NCBI GenBank assembly: GCA_003003725.1
Contig: PVWI01000022.1
Coordinates: forward strand, 1-37,307
Source of the DNA: a filamentous cyanobacterium Phorm 6
GTDB lineage: Bacteria > Cyanobacteriota > Cyanobacteriia > Cyanobacteriales > Microcoleaceae
Length of the DNA stretch: 37,307 nucleotides
Direction of reading: 5' to 3'
The notes under the pieces are model-generated. The model was not told the origin of the DNA, made no database searches, and saw only the letters and a list, made by a program, of their open reading frames with translations. Within the stretch, counting starts at the first letter, position 1; each line of letters starts with the position of its first letter. Made by a program: the position numbers and the translations under genes. Below are positions 32,940 to 37,307 of this stretch, piece after piece.

Positions 32940-34169
32940 ATGAAAGTTCTATTATCTGCCTTTGCTTGCGAACCAAATCTCGGCTCTGAAGAGGGAGTGG
33001 GATGGAATACAGTTATCCAATCTGCGAAGTATCACGAAAGTTGGGTATTTACTCGGACGTTTTGTCGATCGTACATTGAAGCAGAACTAGAACGCAATCC
33101 AGTCCCAAACCTACATTTCGTTTATTTCGATCCGTTTGGGTGGAGCGAAGATTGGAAGGGAAAACAGGGATTGCTGCAACTTCATTATTATTTGTGGCAA
33201 ATCTGGGCTTATTTTATCGCTCGAAAGCTCGATCGGACGATCGGCTTTGATATAGTACATCACGTAACCTATGTCAAACATTGGTCTCCCAGTTTCCTAG
33301 CACTGTTGCCACATCCTTTTATTTGGGGGCCTGTAGGGGGTGCAGAAGCAGCACCAAAGCCTTTTTGGCAAGATTTTAGTCGCCGGGGAAAAATTTACGA
33401 AACGCTGCGAGCATGGGCTCAAAGCGTCGGAGAACGCGATCCGTTTGTGGGGCTGACGGCGCGCCGCAGTGCCGTCGCGCTGGCAACTACGGAAGAAACC
33501 GCAGCCAGACTGCGATTTCTGAAAGCAAAAAACGTGAAAATTTTCTCGCAAGTTGGTTTATCGCAACAGGAAATTCAGGAATTAGAGAAATTTCCAATTC
33601 CGCCGGAGGAACCAGTTAGATTTATCAGTGTTGGTCGTCTCTTACATTGGAAAGGGGTACACTTGGGACTCCGTGCATTTGCGGAGGCGAAGCTGGAACA
33701 ATCGGAATATTGGATTGTGGGAGACGGCCCAGAAAGGCAGCGTTTAGAAGCTTTAGCCACAGATTTAGGAATTGCAAATAAGGTATTATTTTGGGGAGCT
33801 TTACCGCGCGCTGAAACCCTTTTTAAAATGGGGGAGTCTCACGTTCTCCTCCATCCGAGTTTGCATGACTCTGGCGGTTTTGTGTGTACGGAAATGATGG
33901 GGGTTGGGCGTCCGACGATTTGTTTGGATTTGGGCGGGCCTGCGACTCAAGTGACTGCTGAAACCGGCATCAAAGTGGCTGCTATTGACCCCGATCGCGC
34001 AGTGAAAGGTCTAGCAGAGGCTATAGTGTGTTTAGCCAACGATCGTGAATTGCGATCGCGCTTGGGTCGATCGGGTCAAAAGCGGGTTAGGGAAATTTAT
34101 GATTGGAATATAAAAGGTAAATTCTTTGCCGAATTGTGCGAAGATGTACTTGACGAAAAATCACGATAA
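32940..34169 (+). CDS. Glycosyltransferase family 4
   Basis: Predicted 409 residues from the ATG at 32940; the frame also has a TTG two codons upstream, within the repeat. MKVLLSAFACEPNLGSEEGVGWN is typical of a GT4 subgroup. HPFIWGPVGGAEAAP lies in the acceptor half. The donor half has VGRLLHWKGVHLGLRAF, WIVGDGPERQRLE and a variant E-motif region HPSLHDSGGFVCTEMMGVGRP, where the usual first Glu is replaced by an Asp-Ser-Gly-Gly loop. No Shine-Dalgarno sequence is present; a heptamer tract occupies that position. It is the last obvious transferase before the epimerase gene. Confidence 0.88.
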   Translation: MKVLLSAFACEPNLGSEEGVGWNTVIQSAKYHESWVFTRTFCRSYIEAELERNPVPNLHFVYFDPFGWSEDWKGKQGLLQLHYYLWQIWAYFIARKLDRTIGFDIVHHVTYVKHWSPSFLALLPHPFIWGPVGGAEAAPKPFWQDFSRRGKIYETLRAWAQSVGERDPFVGLTARRSAVALATTEETAARLRFLKAKNVKIFSQVGLSQQEIQELEKFPIPPEEPVRFISVGRLLHWKGVHLGLRAFAEAKLEQSEYWIVGDGPERQRLEALATDLGIANKVLFWGALPRAETLFKMGESHVLLHPSLHDSGGFVCTEMMGVGRPTICLDLGGPATQVTAETGIKVAAIDPDRAVKGLAEAIVCLANDRELRSRLGRSGQKRVREIYDWNIKGKFFAELCEDVLDEKSR

Positions 34170-34225
34170 CTTCTGATTTGTTCGATCGCAAAAACAGAAA
34201 AATATATTTGTGAGGAGAGTCAAAC

Positions 34226-35308
34226 TTGAGCGTTGCAATTATTACTGGAGCCGCAGGTTTAATAGGTTCTGAAGCCTGTAAATTCTTTGCTGAACAAGGA
34301 TTCGATGTTGTCGGAATCGACAACAATATGCGCCAGTTCTTCTTTGGTGCAGATGCTTCTACAAATTGGAACCGTCAACAACTAGAAAAGTCCTTGGGGA
34401 CAAAGTATTTTCACCTAGATGTTGACATTCGTGACTATGAAGCGATCACTAATATTTTTCAGCGGTACGGTGAGGATGTCGAATTAGTGATTCACACGGC
34501 AGCCCAACCTAGCCATGATTGGGCTGCACGCGCTCCTAAAATAGATTTTACCGTCAACGCCAACGGTACTCTCAATCTTTTAGAAGCAACTCGTTTGTAC
34601 TGCCCCAAAGCAGTTTTCATTTTTACATCAACAAATAAAGTATATGGGGATACACCAAACAGATTGCCTTTAGTTGAGTTAGAACATAGGTGGGAAATTG
34701 AATCTGGTCATACTTACGAAGGTGGCATTCGGGAAGATATGTCCATCGACCAATGTTTGCATAGTTTGTTTGGTGCTTCCAAAGTAGCTGCTGACATCTT
34801 AGTTCAAGAATACGGCCGCTATTTTGAGATGAAAACCGTTTGTTTTCGCGGCGGCTGTCTGACTGGACCGAATCATTCTGGAACTCAACTGCACGGCTTT
34901 CTCGCCTATTTAATGAAATGCGCGGCGACGGGGACTGCTTACACCGTGTTTGGCTACAAAGGCAAGCAAGTTCGCGATAACATTCATAGCGCTGATTTAA
35001 TTGCAGCATTTTATGAATTTTATAAAGCTCCCAGAAGCGGCCAAGTTTATAATACAGGAGGAGGCAGGTACAGCAATTGTTCGATGATAGAAGCTATCCA
35101 GATGTGTGAGGAAATCGCGGAACGCAAATTCAATTGGACTTATGCTGAAGGAAATCGCGTTGGCGATCACATTTGGTGGATTAGCGACAATTCCAAATTC
35201 GCCAGTCACTATCCTGACTGGAAAATGAAATACAACGTTAAACAAATCCTACAGGAGATTTATGATTGTAACGCCGAGCGTTGGCTTAAAGAGGTGTTCA
35301 ATGATTGA
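34226..35308 (+). CDS. NAD-dependent nucleotide-sugar epimerase/dehydratase (CDP-paratose/tyvelose 2-epimerase-like)
   Basis: Predicted 360 residues, extended SDR family. The start is a TTG at 34226: GAGGAG (34212-34217) is 8 bases upstream, an in-frame TGA lies 15 bases upstream, and the Rossmann motif TGAAGLIGS begins at residue 7, leaving no room for a later start. STNKVYGD (135-142) carries the Ser/Thr active-site segment. The position of the usual Tyr-x-x-x-Lys is Phe182-GAS-Lys186 ([11 protein letters not shown]). [14 protein letters not shown] and the [11 protein letters not shown] stretch resemble CDP-tyvelose/paratose epimerase relatives. It would supply or modify an activated sugar for the polymer. 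The Phe makes the reaction uncertain. Confidence 0.85.
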   Translation: MSVAIITGAAGLIGSEACKFFAEQGFDVVGIDNNMRQFFFGADASTNWNRQQLEKSLGTKYFHLDVDIRDYEAITNIFQRYGEDVELVIHTAAQPSHDWAARAPKIDFTVNANGTLNLLEATRLYCPKAVFIFTSTNKVYGDTPNRLPLVELEHRWEIESGHTYEGGIREDMSIDQCLHSLFGASKVAADILVQEYGRYFEMKTVCFRGGCLTGPNHSGTQLHGFLAYLMKCAATGTAYTVFGYKGKQVRDNIHSADLIAAFYEFYKAPRSGQVYNTGGGRYSNCSMIEAIQMCEEIAERKFNWTYAEGNRVGDHIWWISDNSKFASHYPDWKMKYNVKQILQEIYDCNAERWLKEVFND

Positions 35309-36107
35309 TAAAGGGAAAAAGAATGTACTCGGCATATTAGTAAATGCCGTTAATTATGAAGCGGCTGTAGACAAAATTATTGCGGCAGCCACCGCCGGAA
35401 AACCAATGTCGGTTTCGGCTTTAGCGGTGCACGGGGTAATGACTGGGGTGCTTGACAGCACTCACCGCTATCGGCTCAATCACATTGATTTAGTATTGCC
35501 AGATGGACAGCCGGTCAGGTGGGCGTTAAATTGGCTCTATAATACGGAATTGCCCGATCGAGTTTGTGGGCCAAATGCGATGTTACAAATTTGCGAACGT
35601 GCCGCCGAAGAAGGATTATCCATCTATTTGTACGGCTCAAAAGCTTCTGTACTGGAGGCTTTATCTCGCAATCTCTGCGAGCGTTATCCTAAGTTAATTA
35701 TTGCTGGAACTCAGCCCTCTAAATTTAGGAACGTTTCGCCAGAAGAAAAACAGGAAATTGCACAACAAATTCGTGATAGCGGTGCAGCAATTACTTTTGT
35801 TGGTTTGGGGTGTCCGCGACAAGAAGTCTGGGCTTATGAATACCGGAATGACTTATCAATGCCACTGATTGCTGTAGGTGCTGCTTACGATTTTCATGCA
35901 GGTAATTTGGCGAAATCTCCTGAGTTTTTATCTAAAATAGGTTTGGAATGGCTGTTTCGGTTGGTTAAAGAACCAAAGCGCCTCTGGCAGCGTTATGTTT
36001 TGTTGAATCCGCTTTATATCTGGCTGTTTTTGCTGCAATCTTTGAAACTAAAAGAGTTTGATCCTAAAGACGCCACGCCACCTGTGGAAGAAGTATTGTA
36101 TGGTTAA
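35301..36107 (+). CDS. WecB/TagA/CpsF family glycosyltransferase (GT26)
   Basis: Predicted 268 residues from the ATG at 35301, with GAGGTG about 4 bases upstream; an ATG at 35262 is in frame but would overlap the preceding gene by 47 bases. The chosen start overlaps it by 8. Family motifs: [13 protein letters not shown] with the conserved Asp, [36 protein letters not shown] and [14 protein letters not shown], then [21 protein letters not shown]26 enzymes add a sugar such as ManNAc(A), or glucose in related systems, to a lipid-linked intermediate. The last gene of the plus-strand unit. Confidence 0.93.
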   Translation: MIDKGKKNVLGILVNAVNYEAAVDKIIAAATAGKPMSVSALAVHGVMTGVLDSTHRYRLNHIDLVLPDGQPVRWALNWLYNTELPDRVCGPNAMLQICERAAEEGLSIYLYGSKASVLEALSRNLCERYPKLIIAGTQPSKFRNVSPEEKQEIAQQIRDSGAAITFVGLGCPRQEVWAYEYRNDLSMPLIAVGAAYDFHAGNLAKSPEFLSKIGLEWLFRLVKEPKRLWQRYVLLNPLYIWLFLLQSLKLKEFDPKDATPPVEEVLYG

Positions 36108-36285
36108 AATTTCTTTCTTCTGTTGTGAATTGTCAGTTTCACAAATAAAAAGCCAAAAGCCAAAAGTAGAAATAATAATTAATTATTTTGACTTTCGACT
36201 TTAAATTTGTGACGATCTAAATCGAGAATTAATGGGTTGTTTTCTGTGATTTCTGTTTTGCTTGCTTTGTAACTTACTGTCTACG

Positions 36286-36492
36286 TTACTGAGGAAGTAT
36301 CAGCCGTCCTTGTTGGATCATTTGGAGAACTTGAGTTCGACAGCCTGCGCAGTCGCAGCCTAGAGTTATAGTGGCGAGGTTTCCTATTTTGTCAGAGTTG
36401 ATATCTGGTAGCGAGGATTGGCTTTCGTCTTGATTTGTTTCTGGATTGACTGCGATTTCGCTATTGGGATGGTTGGATTTGGGGAAATTTGG
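36286..36492 (-). pseudogene. Possible remnant of a gene C-terminus (Cys-rich tail)
   Basis: On the minus strand a frame of about 68 codons ends in a TAA at 36286-36288. Its upstream end is closed by a TAG and no start codon is available near it. The tail includes LGCDCAGCRTQVLQMIQQGR, which looks protein-like (three cysteines and a helix). I do not recognise the family. It overlaps the plus-strand remnant in part, so at most one of them is likely real there. Confidence 0.3.
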
Positions 36493-36937
36493 GTGCTAGC
36501 ATTGGCAGGATTTACGCCAATCTCCAAGCAGACGGCATCGCTATTTTATCCCTGACGCCAAATGTCAAACCTTGAGAATTCATACCATCATTTCGGAGAG
36601 TTTTTAGCTTCACTCCAGACGGTAGAGAATCAGCAATGCTGAAGTACAAAACTGATTTTAATCAATCAATATTCTTGGTAACAAATCACGAATTTCAAAA
36701 AGAACTAATCCGCACCGTCGGAAAATTTATAAACTGTCAATTTGACCCCATAAATCCTCAGCTTTACTGCTGGTTAACCAGCCGGAAGCCCGGGCAAGAG
36801 TTTTTCCGAGCAACTTACTCTCGAAGCAATTAATTTACAGACATTTGCAGTAAACTTAAAAAATGCAGCCGTATCTAATAATCTTTCCTCAACAGAAGAA
36901 TTGCCTTTAAAAGGATTTCGCCCGCGCTGGCTACCCT
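36447..36937 (+). pseudogene. Possible decayed gene in two frames
   Basis: One plus-strand frame reads YWDGWIWGNLGASIGRIYAN to a TGA at 36573-36575, then continues open in the same frame (EFIPSFRRVFSFTPDGRES onward, with an ATG at 36636) to a TAA at 36831-36833. From about 36777 another frame reads on (SEQLTLEAINLQTFAVNL, ending GFRPRWLP) to a TAG near 36937. The composition looks protein-like, and one stop plus one frameshift would join the pieces. The family is unknown and this may be chance. Confidence 0.3.
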
Positions 36938-36963
36938 AGAAAATGAAAAATAAAAAGATTAGA

Positions 36964-37030
36964 TAGGTTTGTAGTGAGGACTTCAGTCCTCTCTCATTTG
37001 ATGCGGACTGAAGTCCTCACTACAAACCTA
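36964..37030. repeat. Perfect 26-bp inverted repeat with GGACTGAAGTCC core
   Basis: The arm TAGGTTTGTAGTGAGGACTT... (36964-36989) is the exact inverse of 37005-37030, with a 15-base loop. Each arm contains the self-complementary core GGACTTCAGTCC / GGACTGAAGTCC. It is related to the repeats at 8305-8389. A partial third arm (TACTACAAACCT) follows at about 37030-37041, next to the stop codon of the last gene. Confidence 0.9.
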
Positions 37031-37042
37031 TACTACAAACCT

Positions 37043-37307
37043 TTATTTTCCGGCATAAGCCCCCATCCGTTCTTTGATAAACCGGATATAAAAATGCCTG
37101 AAAGTAGACTTAATCACCCGCGGCATCCCAAAGTCGATCGGCATCATATTTTCCGGCAACTTCCAATCCAAAACCTTGAGACTTTCCGGGTGCAAAAGCG
37201 GAAAATTAATCGCCTCTAAATTTGAGCAAAGTCCCAATTTCATCGCCGCAGCTACAGTCGGAACCAGCGCCGGATCGACATTAATAATTTCAACTACCGT
37301 TCTATCC
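37043..37307 (-). CDS. C-terminal fragment of a minus-strand protein, possibly DUF362-like
   Basis: The frame is open from the right edge to a TAA (minus strand) at 37043-37045, about 87 residues visible; the start lies outside the window. It begins DRTVVEIINVDPALVPTVAA and continues with MKLGLCSNLEAINF, LKVLDWKLPENMMPIDFG and ends with RFIKERMGAYAGK. The pattern of a 'DP-x-x-V-PT-x-x-A' helix followed by 'G-x-x-S-N-L-E-x-I' recalls the C-terminal part of DUF362-type proteins, but I am not sure. The stop codon abuts a dispersed palindromic repeat. Confidence 0.45.
   Translation of the reverse strand, partial: DRTVVEIINVDPALVPTVAAAMKLGLCSNLEAINFPLLHPESLKVLDWKLPENMMPIDFGMPRVIKSTFRHFYIRFIKERMGAYAGK

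Larger units (their letters stand above)
36108..37042. other. Gap with degraded coding fragments after the polysaccharide locus
   Basis: These 935 bases hold no intact gene that I can support. Near 36150 there are GCCAAAA heptamers. Possible gene remnants (annotated separately) lie at 36286-36492 on the minus strand and 36447-36937 on the plus strand. An inverted repeat lies at 36964-37030. Confidence 0.5.

Noticed and set aside
36636-36833. Intact 65-residue gene on the plus strand
   Set aside because: The frame continues upstream past the ATG to a TGA with equally protein-like sequence and there is no clear ribosome binding site, so a gene fragment fits better.

Overview
The window looks like chromosomal DNA of a filamentous cyanobacterium, probably of the Microcoleus/Oscillatoria/Phormidium kind. 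The evidence is a chlorophyll-pathway methyltransferase (chlM), the myxoxanthophyll genes cruF and cruG, a cyanobacterial-type ispH, frequent HIP1 octamers (GCGATCGC, for example at 7473, 9781 and 10427), a perfect NtcA box, and many short heptameric tandem repeats (STRRs) in the gaps between genes. The genus is an inference; no rRNA or marker gene is present.

Left part (1-17900): housekeeping and metabolic genes in short units. It opens with the C-terminal end of a probable secreted filamentous-hemagglutinin-type protein, followed by an exported TPR-CHAT protease-like protein. Next come cruF and cruG (carotenoid hydratase and glycosyltransferase), a DUF423 membrane protein, chlM, a DUF4058-like protein, nagA divergent from purE, and two different ammonium transporter genes on either side of a membrane-anchored GDSL/SGNH hydrolase. 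The second amt has an NtcA-type site upstream. Then come ispH, a repeat-rich gap of about 0.7 kb, and a small coiled-coil protein of unknown function.

Right part (17964-36107): an extracellular polysaccharide locus of the Wzx/Wzy type. On the minus strand are a CheY-like response regulator, a fused Wzz/BY-kinase (Wzc-like) and an SLBB outer-membrane export protein. On the plus strand, divergent from these, run a Wzy-type polymerase, a Wzx flippase, three poorly classified glycosyltransferase-like proteins, a GT4, a GT2, two more GT4s, a nucleotide-sugar epimerase-like SDR enzyme and a WecB/TagA/CpsF glycosyltransferase. Together these would build a lipid-linked repeat unit, flip it, polymerise it and export it. 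No priming phosphoglycosyltransferase is present here, so it must lie elsewhere.

Far right (36108-37307): a gap of about 0.9 kb with degraded coding fragments and a large palindromic repeat, then the C-terminal end of a minus-strand gene that runs off the window.

I found no tRNA, rRNA, CRISPR array or transposase. The most unusual material is (i) the set of divergent glycosyltransferase-like proteins in the polysaccharide locus, (ii) an epimerase-like enzyme with Phe where the SDR catalytic Tyr is expected and a TTG start, and (iii) a rich repeat landscape: a dispersed palindrome with a GGACTGAAGTCC core, a repeat shared between a coding sequence and an intergenic gap about 33 kb away, and heptamer tracts sitting directly against start codons.
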